Origin: Pseudofrankia inefficax
GTDB lineage: Bacteria; Actinomycetota; Actinomycetes; Frankiales; Frankiaceae
Assembly (NCBI RefSeq): GCF_000166135.1
Contig: NC_014666.1
Coordinates: 2,914,001 to 2,978,000 of the forward strand
DNA length: 64,000 nucleotides
Direction: 5' to 3'
Under the pieces are notes generated by a model that saw only the letters and a program-made list of their open reading frames with translations, was not told where the DNA came from and ran no database searches. Below are positions 19,596 to 28,226 of this stretch, one piece after another. Every line of letters begins with the position of its first letter. The first letter of the stretch is position 1. A program made the position numbers and the translations under genes.

Positions 19596-19866
19596 CGACG
19601 GGACGAGTAGCGGCGGGCGCGGCCAGAACGAGGACCTCAGCGAGCCGGGGTTGGTGGAAGCCCGGTGGCTAGCGCGTCGTGAAGATCACCCCTGAGTCGT
19701 CGGGAGAACACGCTCGTCCTGGGCGTCAGTAGATCCGGCAGCCGCGGTGGAACGAGGGGTGCGCCCGCGGCCGGCAGGCCGGGTCGGCGCGCAAGGAGGG
19801 TGGTACCGCGGTGTCGCCGCGCCGCCGGGTCTGGGCCCGGGGGAGCGCAGCGGCGTCGTCCCTCCG
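19596..19866 (+). promoter_or_regulatory. T-box riboswitch controlling ileS
   Basis: The RNA leader senses uncharged tRNA-Ile. Visible elements, in order, are GGACGAGTAG (about 19600), the conserved stem block AGCGAGCCGGGGTTGG (19639-19654), a specifier region GAAGATCACCCCTGAG with ATC at 19685-19687, and the T-box sequence GGAGGGTGGTACCGCG (19795-19810). CCCTCC at 19860-19865 can pair with GGAGGG at 19795-19800. No T-tract terminator is present, so regulation is probably translational, as described for actinobacterial ileS T-boxes. The boundaries are approximate. Confidence 0.9.
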
Positions 19867-19906
19867 GCGGCACAGCCATGTCGACGGAGACCGGGACCCC
19901 ACCACG

Positions 19907-22900
19907 ATGACCAGCCCCACGGATACGCCCACCACCGCTGCCGGCGCCGACCATCCGCCGGCGTTCGCCCCGCTGCCGGCGAAGGTCGACCTGCCCGCCT
20001 TCGAACAGGAGACGCTCGACCGCTGGCGTGACACCCAGGTCTTCGAGCGCTCGCTGGCCGCGACCGCCGACGCGCCGTTGTGGGTGTTCTTCGAGGGCCC
20101 GCCGACCGCCAACGGCAAGCCGGGCGCCCACCACGTCGAGGCGCGGGTGTTCAAGGACGTCTTCCCGCGCTACCGGACGATGAAGGGCTACCACGTCCCC
20201 CGCCGCGCGGGCTGGGACTGCCACGGCCTTCCCGTCGAGCTCGCGGTCGAGAAGGAGCTGGGCTTCACCAGCAAGTCGGACATCGAGAAGTACGGCATCG
20301 CAGAGTTCAACGCCCGCTGCCGCGAGTCGGTGCTGCGCCACGTCGCCGACTTCTCCGCGATGACCGAGCGGATGGGCTACTGGGTCGACCTCGACGGCGC
20401 CTACCGGACGATGGACACGTCCTACATCGAGTCCGTCTGGTGGTCGCTGCGGCAGATCTTCGACAAGGGCCTGCTGGTCGAGGACTTCCGGGTCACCCCG
20501 TACTGCCCGCGCGACGAGACCCCGCTGTCCGACCACGAGGTCTCCCAGGGCTACAAGGACGTCGCCGACCCGTCGGTCTACGTCCGGTTCCCGGTCGTGC
20601 CCGGCACCGGCCCGGAGGGCTTCTTCACCGCGGAACGCGACGCGAGGCTGCTCGTCTGGACGACGACCCCGTGGACGCTGGTCTCCAACACGGCCGTCGC
20701 GGCCCATCCGGACGTCGCCTACGTCCTCGTGCGCACCGCCGCGGGGGAGCACCTCGTGGTCGCCGAGCCACTCGTCGCCACGGCCCTCGGCGACGCGGCC
20801 GAGGGAGCCACGGTCGTCGACCGGCTGACCGGCGCCCAGCTCGCCGGCACGCGCTACCGGCGGCCGTTCGAGCTGCTCGACGCCGCCCGGTTCGAGCCCG
20901 GCGCCGACGGCGTCACCGGCCGGCTCGCCGCCGGCCGTGCCCCTGCGGCCCCGCACTCGGTGCTGCTCGCCGACTACGTCACCACCACCGACGGCACCGG
21001 CCTGGTCCATCAGGCGCCGGCGTTCGGCGCCGAGGACCTCGGGGTCTGCCGCGGCGCCGGCCTGCCGGTCGTCAACCCGATCGGCACCGACGGACACTTC
21101 CTCGCCGACGTCCCGCTCGTCGGCGGACAGTTCTTCAAGGACGCCGACGCCGCGCTGACCGCGGACCTCGACGCCCGCGGGCTGCTGTGGCGCGGCACCA
21201 GCTACGTGCACAGCTACCCGCACTGCTGGCGCTGCCACACGCCGTTGATCTACTACCCGCTGCCCAGCTGGTACATCCGCACGACGGCGATCCGCGACCG
21301 GCTGGTCGAGGAGAACGCGAAGACCGACTGGCACCCGGACCGGATCAGGACCGGCCGCTACGGCGAGTGGCTGCGTAACAACGTCGACTGGGCGCTGTCG
21401 CGCAACCGCTACTGGGGCACGCCGCTGCCGATCTGGCGCTGCGCGGACGACCCGACCCACCTCACCTGCGTCGAGTCGCTGGCCGAGCTCTCGACGCTCA
21501 CCGGCCGCGACCTGTCCGCCCTCGACCCGCACCGGCCGTTCGTCGACGACGTCACCCTGCCCTGCCCGCGGGAGGGCTGCGGCGGCATCGCCAGCCGGGT
21601 GCCCGAGGTGATCGACGTCTGGTACGACAGCGGCGCGATGCCGTTCGCCCAGTGGGGCGCCCCGCACCGCAACCAGGCCGAGTTCGAACGGCACTACCCG
21701 GCGCAGTACATCTGCGAGGCGATCGACCAGACCCGCGGCTGGTTCTACACGATGATGGCCGTCGGCACGCTGGTCTTCGACCAGTCGAGCTACGAGACCG
21801 TGCTCTGCCTCGGCCTGCTGCTGGACGCCGACGGACGCAAGATGTCCAAGCACATCGGCAACGTCCTGGACCCCTTCGCGCTGTTCGAGCAGCACGGCGC
21901 GGACGCGGTCCGCTGGCTGATGCTCGCCGGCGGCTCGCCGTGGTCGGACCGCCGGGTCGGCCACGAGGCGATCGAGGACATCGTCCGCAAGGTCCTGCTG
22001 ACCTACTGGAACACCGCGTCCTTCTTCTCCCTCTACGCCTCGGCCTCGGGTTGGGACCCGGCCACGGCCCCCGGCGCGGCGCCCGCCGACCGCCCGGTCC
22101 TGGACCGCTGGGCTCTCTCGGAGCTGGCCGCGACCGTCCGCGAGGTCGACGAGGCGCTGGAGAAGTTCGACACGCTGCGCGCCGGTCGACGCATCTCCCA
22201 GTTCGTCGACGACCTGTCGAACTGGTACGTCCGCCGGTCGCGGCGGCGGTTCTGGGCCGGCGACCCGGACGCCCTGGACACCCTCTACCGCTGCCTCGAC
22301 GGCGTCACCCGGGCGATGGCGCCGTTCGCGCCGTTCCTGACCGACTGGCTGTGGGCCCGGCTGTTCGCCCACACCCCGGGCTCGCCGGACTCGGTGCACC
22401 TGGCCTCCTGGCCCGAGCCGCCGGCCTCCTGGGTCGACGAGGCGCTGTCCGAGCAGATGACGCTGGTCCGCCGGATCGTGGAGCTGGGCCGGGCCGCCAG
22501 GGCCGGCAGCGCGGTGCGGACCCGCCAGCCGCTGCCCCGTGCCGTCGTCGGCGGGGCCGCCTTCGAGGGGCTTCCCGCCGAGCTGCGGGCCCAGATCGCC
22601 GACGAGCTCAACGTCACGACCGTCGAGGGCGCGACCGCGGACGTCGTGGACGTCTCGGTCAAACCGAACTTCCGGGCGTTGGGCCGCCGGTTCGGCAAGC
22701 GGACGCCGGTCGTGGCTGCCGCCGTCGCCACGGCGGGGCTGCCCGTGGACGGCACGCTCACCGTCGTGGTCGAGGGCGAGTCGATCGAGCTGTCCGGCGA
22801 CGAACTGATCGTCACCGAGACGCCGCGCCAGGGCTGGGCGGTCACCTCCGAGTCCGGCCTGTCGGTCGCCCTCGACCTGGAGATCACCCCGGAGCTGGCC

Positions 22901-23167
22901 CAGGCCGGCCTCGCCCGCGACGTCGTCCGTGTCCTGCAGGACGCCCGCAAGAGCTCCGGCCTGGAGATCACCGACCGGGTCGACGTCTGGTGGTCGGCCT
23001 CCAAGTCCGCGACCGCGCTAGCGCTGCGCGAGCACGCGGCCACGGTCGCCGAGGAGGTCCTGGCCGTCAGCTTCGTCGAGGGAGATCTGCCGGCCGGCAC
23101 CCACCACACCTCGGACGAGCTGGGCCTCACGTTCGCCCTGGGCAAGGCGGAGCCAGCGGCCAGGTAA
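19907..23167 (+). CDS. ileS: Isoleucyl-tRNA synthetase
   Basis: Charges tRNA-Ile with isoleucine and edits valine. The 1086-aa length and motif types are those of the eukaryote-like IleS class: the HIGH-equivalent PPTANGKPGAHH is at residues 65-76 and KMSKH at 645-649. The CP1 editing domain lies between them (WTTTPWTLVSNTAVA), and the anticodon-binding domain includes NWYVRRSRRRFW. The ATG at 19907 is the first good start after the T-box leader, which controls it. Confidence 0.97.
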   Translation: MTSPTDTPTTAAGADHPPAFAPLPAKVDLPAFEQETLDRWRDTQVFERSLAATADAPLWVFFEGPPTANGKPGAHHVEARVFKDVFPRYRTMKGYHVPRRAGWDCHGLPVELAVEKELGFTSKSDIEKYGIAEFNARCRESVLRHVADFSAMTERMGYWVDLDGAYRTMDTSYIESVWWSLRQIFDKGLLVEDFRVTPYCPRDETPLSDHEVSQGYKDVADPSVYVRFPVVPGTGPEGFFTAERDARLLVWTTTPWTLVSNTAVAAHPDVAYVLVRTAAGEHLVVAEPLVATALGDAAEGATVVDRLTGAQLAGTRYRRPFELLDAARFEPGADGVTGRLAAGRAPAAPHSVLLADYVTTTDGTGLVHQAPAFGAEDLGVCRGAGLPVVNPIGTDGHFLADVPLVGGQFFKDADAALTADLDARGLLWRGTSYVHSYPHCWRCHTPLIYYPLPSWYIRTTAIRDRLVEENAKTDWHPDRIRTGRYGEWLRNNVDWALSRNRYWGTPLPIWRCADDPTHLTCVESLAELSTLTGRDLSALDPHRPFVDDVTLPCPREGCGGIASRVPEVIDVWYDSGAMPFAQWGAPHRNQAEFERHYPAQYICEAIDQTRGWFYTMMAVGTLVFDQSSYETVLCLGLLLDADGRKMSKHIGNVLDPFALFEQHGADAVRWLMLAGGSPWSDRRVGHEAIEDIVRKVLLTYWNTASFFSLYASASGWDPATAPGAAPADRPVLDRWALSELAATVREVDEALEKFDTLRAGRRISQFVDDLSNWYVRRSRRRFWAGDPDALDTLYRCLDGVTRAMAPFAPFLTDWLWARLFAHTPGSPDSVHLASWPEPPASWVDEALSEQMTLVRRIVELGRAARAGSAVRTRQPLPRAVVGGAAFEGLPAELRAQIADELNVTTVEGATADVVDVSVKPNFRALGRRFGKRTPVVAAAVATAGLPVDGTLTVVVEGESIELSGDELIVTETPRQGWAVTSESGLSVALDLEITPELAQAGLARDVVRVLQDARKSSGLEITDRVDVWWSASKSATALALREHAATVAEEVLAVSFVEGDLPAGTHHTSDELGLTFALGKAEPAAR

Positions 23168-23187
23168 CGGTGTTCAGCTACGCCAAC

Positions 23188-23226
23188 GAGGCCGGTGCCC
23201 GTTCTGCTCAAACGGACACCGGCCTC
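23188..23226. terminator. Bidirectional hairpin between ileS and the vapC-like gene
   Basis: A stem of about 17 bp with one mismatch (GAGGCCGGTG...CACCGGCCTC, inner CCGTT/AACGG) and a 6-nt loop lies 20 bp after the ileS stop and 39 bp from the convergent PIN gene stop. Its position suits termination from both sides. Confidence 0.75.
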
Positions 23227-23264
23227 CGCCGAACGCGACTGACTGTAGGCCAAGGCTCGGGTGC

Positions 23265-23642
23265 CTAGACGGTGATCAGTGTGAGCCCGGGGTCCAGAAC
23301 GTGGATGTCTTTCGGGTCCGAGGTGACCACCGGCGCGCCGAGGTCGCGCGCCAGCAATGCGACGTGGCCGTCGACGACGTCGCTCGTTCCCGTGACGGCC
23401 AGAAGACGCCCGACCTTCATCGCGACGCTTTCAGTAAGTGGTTCGACTCGGACGGTGTCACTCCGAACGAGCCCGATGACCGCATGCTGGCGAGCCGAGC
23501 CACGCCAAACCTGTGCGAGCACCCCGGCCGGGATGTGCGCAAAGAAACCCTTGATGGCCAGCTCGTCGATGATCGTCAGTACTCGGTGGGCCCGACGTTC
23601 CAAAGCGATCAAGGCTCCGGAGTCGAGCACGACCGTGGTCAC
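23265..23642 (-). CDS. PIN-domain ribonuclease toxin (VapC-like)
   Basis: A 125-aa PIN-fold protein, predicted Mg-dependent RNase. The first acidic residue is in VVLDSGALIALER near the start. The remaining PIN acidic residues are in TGTSDVVDGHVALLARDLGAPVVTSDPKDI. The GTG at 23642 overlaps the antitoxin stop (GTGA), the tight coupling usual for toxin-antitoxin operons. It ends convergently with ileS. The RNA target cannot be inferred. Confidence 0.87.
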   Translation of the reverse strand: MTTVVLDSGALIALERRAHRVLTIIDELAIKGFFAHIPAGVLAQVWRGSARQHAVIGLVRSDTVRVEPLTESVAMKVGRLLAVTGTSDVVDGHVALLARDLGAPVVTSDPKDIHVLDPGLTLITV

Positions 23643-23980
23643 CGCGCGTCCTCGGTCGCATCGTCGTCGTCACTGATGCCGAGCGCCGAACGGGCCCACG
23701 AACGCGTCTCGTCGTCGATGCCACCGGCCTCGGCGATCATCTCGTCGATGATCTCGCGGGAGCGAGCCCAGTCGGGCTCTCGGGCGGCCAGCTTGACGAA
23801 GTACGCCGAGATCGAGGTGACGTCGCCTGCCTCGACGGCGCGCCGCGCCTTCGCGAGGACCTCTTCCGGAACGCGGATCGTGACGCGCTTCAGGGCCATA
23901 GCCCGAGCGTAGGTTGTTCGCGGTGCATCTTCCGTCGCCTCAGGGTGAGCCGGTGGACTGGCCGTGGCTACCGCGGACAT
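23639..23980 (-). CDS. Ribbon-helix-helix-like antitoxin partner of the PIN toxin
   Basis: A 113-aa protein. The motif MALKRVTIRVPEEVLAKARRAVEAGDVTSISAYFVKLA (residues about 28-65) looks like a ribbon-helix-helix DNA-binding unit. An acidic tail (ISDDDDATEDAR) could cover the toxin. The ATG at 23980 is chosen over an internal ATG at 23899 because it alone has an excellent ribosome site, AAGGAGG, six bases upstream. A 17-bp palindrome 80 bp upstream is a candidate autoregulatory operator. Confidence 0.82.
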   Translation of the reverse strand: MSAVATASPPAHPEATEDAPRTTYARAMALKRVTIRVPEEVLAKARRAVEAGDVTSISAYFVKLAAREPDWARSREIIDEMIAEAGGIDDETRSWARSALGISDDDDATEDAR

Positions 23981-24059
23981 GGGCAACCTCCTTCTCTGAC
24001 GTCCGCCGTCCGCGCCTTCCGGCGGACGAGGCGTGACAAGTGTGGGCCACTGGTGATGA

Positions 24060-24109
24060 CTACGACACTGTCGTAGGCGACAGTAGTCGACCTGCACACA
24101 TTCGCGCAA
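24060..24109 (-). promoter_or_regulatory. Promoter and palindromic operator of the toxin-antitoxin operon
   Basis: CTACGACA-C-TGTCGTAG (24060-24076) is a perfect palindrome with a single central base. On the minus strand a -35-like TTGCGC (24109-24104) and a -10-like TACTGT (24085-24080) are spaced 18 bp, placing the palindrome at the likely transcription start. This fits repression by the ribbon-helix-helix antitoxin. Further into the leader, GTCCGCC (24001-24007) and GGCGGAC (24021-24027) form a small hairpin. Confidence 0.65.
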
Positions 24110-24447
24110 ATCGTTCGCCCCACCCTCGGGCGCCGGCGTGCGACCGTGACGAGCAGGAGCGAGAGCGGCCAAGGGGCGCGGATCCGCCCCTAACGGGCGT
24201 CGGGTTCGCGGTGGGGCAACCGGTGCTTCCGGTCGGGGTCCGGGCAGGAGATTATCTTCAGCGGGTACCTGGGCGATCAGTGACGATCGCGACGGGTGGT
24301 CACAGAGCGCCACGATCGGCCGTACTGTTTGGGGGACACCGGCGCGCCCGCGCGCCCGGCTCGCCGTGCCCCCGGGCGCGGCCGGGACGACCGAGACCGC
24401 GGTGTGCCCTGGGACGGGCGCCAGACGCGAGGAATGAGGAACTTTCG
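24110..24447. other. Intergenic region before the 214-aa unknown gene
   Basis: About 340 bp of mixed GC-rich sequence between the toxin-antitoxin promoter and the gene at 24448. It should contain the promoter of the downstream gene, but no hexamers stand out and no short gene is supported. Confidence 0.5.
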
Positions 24448-25092
24448 GTGAAGCTGGCGATGGGCACCCGGGAGGTCTTCGACGCGGAGAGCCTGCTCGA
24501 GGAATACCTGGGGCCGCGCAAGCGCGGGCTGCGTTACGCCTACCCGTACTACGACGGCCTGGTCACGAACGGTGACCCCGATCTGCTCTGCACCGGCGAC
24601 CTGCTCGCCCCCGCCCTGCTCGGCGTCGGGGTGGACGTCGACCGGCTGCACACCCTCACCGCGCTGATGCCGCTGCTGCAGCGGGCGCTGGACAAGCTCC
24701 CGCCCGGCATCGAGCTGATCGAGGCCGACGACGTCACCCTCGACCTGGTCGCCGCCCTCTACGACCCGCTGGACGACCCCGACGTCTCCGACCGCGACGT
24801 CAAGGGATCGCTCATCGCCAAGGTCCTGCACCGCAAGCGCCCGGCGCTCGTCCCCCTGTTCGACTCGAAGGTCCGGATCTTCTACCAGCACGAGAACTGC
24901 GTGCCGGCGGCGCCGAAGGACGGCCGGTCGTGGCGGCAGTACATGGAGCTGCTGGTCCGTGCGATGCAGTTCGACCTGCGCGAGAACGCCGAGGAGTTCC
25001 GACGGCTGGCGAACCTGGTCCCGACCGTCGGCCCGGGGGTCAGCTCGCTGCGGATGCTCGACATCGTCGTGTGGATGAGCAGCGCGGTCTGA
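24448..25092 (+). CDS. Conserved-looking protein of unknown function (DUF6308-like)
   Basis: The GTG at 24448 follows GAGGAA at good spacing and gives a soluble 214-aa protein. Notable parts are an N-terminal LLEEYLGPRKRGLRYAYPYYDG, a central DLLAPALLGVGVDVDRL, KGSLIAKVLHRKRPALVPLFDSKVR, and an aromatic C-terminus ending LDIVVWMSSAV. The KVLHRKRPALVPLFDS block resembles actinobacterial proteins I associate with DUF6308; this naming is from memory. No catalytic motif is evident. It precedes an ABC exporter operon by 87 bp. Confidence 0.7.
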   Translation: MKLAMGTREVFDAESLLEEYLGPRKRGLRYAYPYYDGLVTNGDPDLLCTGDLLAPALLGVGVDVDRLHTLTALMPLLQRALDKLPPGIELIEADDVTLDLVAALYDPLDDPDVSDRDVKGSLIAKVLHRKRPALVPLFDSKVRIFYQHENCVPAAPKDGRSWRQYMELLVRAMQFDLRENAEEFRRLANLVPTVGPGVSSLRMLDIVVWMSSAV

Positions 25093-25179
25093 GCGCAGCG
25101 CAGCCCCGGCCGGCCTCGCGTGACTATCCGGACGCCGCCGCCCGTACGAAGTGGTCCGGGCGTCAGGGAGAATGGTCCG

Positions 25180-26133
25180 GTGCGTAGTTTCGCCGTTCGG
25201 GGTCTGACCCGCCGGCACCGGTCCGGGGACACGGTCGTGCTCGCCAACGACCACATCGATCTCGATGTCCCGGCCGGTGAGGTGTTCGGCATCCTGGGCC
25301 CGAACGGCGCTGGTAAGACGACGCTGGTACGCCAGCTGATGGGCCTGCTGCGGCCCGACGAGGGCAGCATCGAGCTCTTCGGGCACGACGTCGTCGCCCG
25401 GCCGGACCTGCCGGCCCGGCTGGTCGCCTATCTTGGCCAGAGCGACCTCGCCCTGGCCGAGCTGCCGGTCGCGACGGCGGTGGAGACCACCGGGCGGATG
25501 CGTGGCCTGTCGAAGACCGCCGCCCGGGCCGAGCGGGACGCGGTGCTCGACGAGCTGGAACTGGTCGGCGTCGCCGGCCGTCCCCTCGGCCGGCTTTCCG
25601 GCGGCCAGCGCCGGCTGGCGTGCGTGGCGACGGCGCTCGTCGGCTCCCGGCCCGTGCTGGTGCTCGACGAGCCGACGACCGGTCTCGACACCCGCAGCCG
25701 GCGGGCGGTCTGGGCGGCGCTGCGGCGCCGGTGCGACGACGCGGGTGTGACGGTGGTCCTGATCACCCACAACGTGCTGGAGGCGGAGACGGTGCTCGAC
25801 CGGGTGGCGGTGCTCGACGCCGGTCGGGTGATCGCCTGCGACACCCCGGGCCGGCTGAAGGCGCTCGTCGACGCGGATGTCCGCCTCGAGCTCGCCTGGC
25901 GCGAGGAGCCGCCCGCCGCCGACCCGACGGTGTGCTGGCTGGGCGAGGGCGCGACCCGCTCCGGCCGTCGCTGGACCGTCCGGATGTCACCGGAGCGGGC
26001 CCGCGAGGCACTCGCCCTGCTCACCACCGGCCCCGCGTTCGCGGCCCTTGACGACTTCAGCCTGGCGACGCCGTCCCTGGAGGACGTCTACCTGTCGCTC
26101 GGCGGAACCTCCCGTGACCTGGAGCGGATGTGA
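25180..26133 (+). CDS. ABC exporter ATP-binding protein
   Basis: Nucleotide-binding subunit of an ABC-2 type exporter. Walker A (GPNGAGKTT) is near residues 40-48, the ABC signature LSGGQ near 140, and Walker B VLVLDEPTTGLD follows, with the switch His in LITHN. A C-terminal region of about 90 residues ending EDVYLSLGG is typical of DrrA-like and multidrug/antibiotic exporter ATPases. The GTG at 25180 follows GGGAGA; length is 317 aa. The permease starts 37 bp downstream. The substrate is unknown. Confidence 0.9.
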   Translation: MRSFAVRGLTRRHRSGDTVVLANDHIDLDVPAGEVFGILGPNGAGKTTLVRQLMGLLRPDEGSIELFGHDVVARPDLPARLVAYLGQSDLALAELPVATAVETTGRMRGLSKTAARAERDAVLDELELVGVAGRPLGRLSGGQRRLACVATALVGSRPVLVLDEPTTGLDTRSRRAVWAALRRRCDDAGVTVVLITHNVLEAETVLDRVAVLDAGRVIACDTPGRLKALVDADVRLELAWREEPPAADPTVCWLGEGATRSGRRWTVRMSPERAREALALLTTGPAFAALDDFSLATPSLEDVYLSLGGTSRDLERM

Positions 26134-26170
26134 CCCAGACCTGTCCCGACGGGCCCGGACGGCCGGTCCG

Positions 26171-27031
26171 GTGACGATCGCCCCCGTCGCCGCCGACGGC
26201 ACGCCCCCGCCACCGACCACCCCGGCCGCCGCCGTGCCCGCGGCCCCGGCACAGGTCGGCCACACCGTCGTCCCCGCGGTGCCCGGACGTACCTCGTTCC
26301 CGGTCGCGTTCGTCGCCGTCTATCGCGGCCAGCTGTCGCGCGGCAAGGTCGCCCGGATGCCGCTGATGTTCGTCGCCGCGTTGCAGTCGGTCGGCATCCT
26401 GCTGTTGCTGCGCGGTGTCGTCGACATCGCCGACGTGGCCGTCGCCGCGCAGGCCGTCGCGGGCTGCACGGTGCTCGTCGTCGCCTTCGTCGCGCTCAAC
26501 CTGCTCGCCCAGCGGTTCGGCGCCCTGCGGGCCGCCGGAGCGCTCGACTACTACCTGACGCTGCCCGTCCCGGGCACGGCCGTCGTGCTCGGTACCGCGG
26601 CCTCCTACGCCACGTTCGCCGTTCCCGGCGTCGTCGTCACCGCCGTCACCGGCGCGCTGCTGTTCGACCTGCCGCTCGGCGGCCTGTGGGTGCTCGCCCC
26701 GGTCGCGCTGCTCGCCGGCGCGAGTCTCGCCGGGATCGGTGCCGCCGCCGGGCTGCTCGCGCCCCGCCCCGAGCTCGCGACGATCGCCGGCCAGCTTGGC
26801 ATGAGCATCGTGCTGTTCCTCGGCATCATCCCGTCGAAGCACCTGCCCGGCGTCGGCTGGCTGGTGCGTGACCTGCTGCCGAGCAGCTACGCCGTCGACG
26901 CGCTCACCGAGACCTTCCTGCCGTCGGTGCGCTGGGGCGTCGTCGCGCTCGACCTCGGCGTGTGCGCCCTGGTCGCCGTCGTCACCCTGGTCGCCGCGGC
27001 GGGGGCCCTGCGCCGGGCCGGCACGGCGTGA
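26171..27031 (+). CDS. ABC-2 type exporter permease
   Basis: A membrane subunit of 286 aa with about six helices from MPLMFVAALQSVGILLLL to LVAVVTLVAAAGALRRAG. The segment LDYYLTLPVPGTAVVLG and the late LLPSSYAVDALTETFLPS (just before the last helix) are typical of ABC-2 permeases. A Pro/Ala-rich N-terminus of about 45 residues is cytoplasmic. It works with the preceding ATPase, and the next gene starts inside its stop (GTGA). Confidence 0.88.
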   Translation: MTIAPVAADGTPPPPTTPAAAVPAAPAQVGHTVVPAVPGRTSFPVAFVAVYRGQLSRGKVARMPLMFVAALQSVGILLLLRGVVDIADVAVAAQAVAGCTVLVVAFVALNLLAQRFGALRAAGALDYYLTLPVPGTAVVLGTAASYATFAVPGVVVTAVTGALLFDLPLGGLWVLAPVALLAGASLAGIGAAAGLLAPRPELATIAGQLGMSIVLFLGIIPSKHLPGVGWLVRDLLPSSYAVDALTETFLPSVRWGVVALDLGVCALVAVVTLVAAAGALRRAGTA

Positions 27032-27861
27032 GCCGCCGGCACGAGCCCGCCCCGGTCTCCGACGCGGGCGGGGGTACGGGCAGCGGCGGGGCCCCAGACA
27101 GCGGGCCTGGCCCGTCGGGCGGGGAGGCCGGCCCCCGGCATGCCGCGCCGGGCCGTTTCCGGGCCCGGTTCCTCCCGGTCGAGCTGCCTGGCGGCGACCT
27201 GCGCGCGGGCCTCGTCTTCCTGCTGGGGCTGACGGCCGCCGGGCCCCTGCTCGGGCTGCTGTGGGCCGCCGTGGCGCCCCGGCTGGACGTGGCCGCCGGG
27301 ATCAGCGGGAGCGAGACGGCGTTCACGGCGCAGGCCGACATCGACGCGACGTTCGGGTTCATCTGCCTGGGCGCCGGCGTCGTCGCCGGCGTCCTGGCCC
27401 GCTGGCGGGCCGCGGACGGCGGCTGGCCGGTGCCGGCCGCCCTCGCCGGCGGCGGGTTCGCCGGGTCGCTGCTCGCCGGCTGGATCGGCCACCTCGTCCG
27501 CTCGCCCGGCGTGCTGCGCAAGCTGCCGCCGCATGCCCCCGCGTATGTCGCCGGCCTGGTGGACTTCAAGGTTCGCGCGACCGGGCTGTACCTGGTGCTG
27601 CCGGTGACGGCGCTGCTGGTCCTGGCGTTCGCCCTCTGGCTGCCGACCGCCCTCGTCCGGCGCGCGAACGTTCCGCCCCCCGGACCCGACGAGCAGCCGG
27701 CCCCGGACGAGGCGTTCGCCGCCGCGTCGGCGTTCCGGCCGGCCGCGCTGCCGCCCGCCGAGCTGCCCGGCGACGAGCGGGCCGCCGCCGGGCCGCCGCG
27801 GATCGATGCCACGGCGCCGCCCAGCCAGCCGGCCGGCCCGGCATCAGGCGAGCCGGAGTAG
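27028..27861 (+). CDS. Unknown four-helix membrane protein (DUF2567-like)
   Basis: The GTG at 27028 overlaps the permease stop and gives 277 aa. About 60 disordered residues precede four hydrophobic segments. These include GLVFLLGLTAAGPLLGLLWA, FICLGAGVVAGVLARW and LYLVLPVTALLVLAFALWLP. A Pro/Ala-rich tail follows. An extracytoplasmic loop between helices 1 and 2 contains LDVAAGISGSETAFTAQADIDATFG. It resembles actinobacterial DUF2567 proteins in layout; this is a tentative match. Co-transcription suggests an accessory role to the exporter. Confidence 0.65.
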   Translation: MSRRHEPAPVSDAGGGTGSGGAPDSGPGPSGGEAGPRHAAPGRFRARFLPVELPGGDLRAGLVFLLGLTAAGPLLGLLWAAVAPRLDVAAGISGSETAFTAQADIDATFGFICLGAGVVAGVLARWRAADGGWPVPAALAGGGFAGSLLAGWIGHLVRSPGVLRKLPPHAPAYVAGLVDFKVRATGLYLVLPVTALLVLAFALWLPTALVRRANVPPPGPDEQPAPDEAFAAASAFRPAALPPAELPGDERAAAGPPRIDATAPPSQPAGPASGEPE

Positions 27862-28226
27862 GCCGCCGTTCGCTACGGACCGTGTCGACGATCCGCGGCC
27901 CGTGATTGCCATCCGTAGCCGGCTGCGTGCCTCCGGTGGGTGTTGAGCGCTGAGTCGGGTCCGGCGTGGTCGCGCTGCGCGGCCGGGCGTCCCGGTGTCC
28001 GCCGAGCGACAGCGTCGTGGTCCGAGGTGCGGAAGGCTGACTGGACGCGGACTGTAAGGTTCCACTCAGTCCGGTTCACATCGGATGCCGACGGGTGGGA
28101 AATCCAGCGGATTCCCGACCCGGCGCGGACGTCCGAACCACCCGGCGGCTGCGACACCGGCGCCCGGGCCCAGGCCCGTGACCCGGTCGCGGCCAGGCAG
28201 ACGAGGGCGCGGCGGGGAGGATCAGC
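27862..28226. other. Intergenic region before the TerD/AIM24 operon
   Basis: These 365 bp contain no supported gene. The part from about 28030 is locally less GC-rich and probably contains the operon promoter, but no clear hexamer pair was found. The last 15 bp include a strong GGGGAGG ribosome site. Confidence 0.55.

Noticed and set aside
19637-22399. 920-codon open frame antisense to ileS
   Set aside because: The translation is Arg/Val/Gly/Asp-rich shadow sequence opposite a clearly real synthetase, and it also crosses the T-box.
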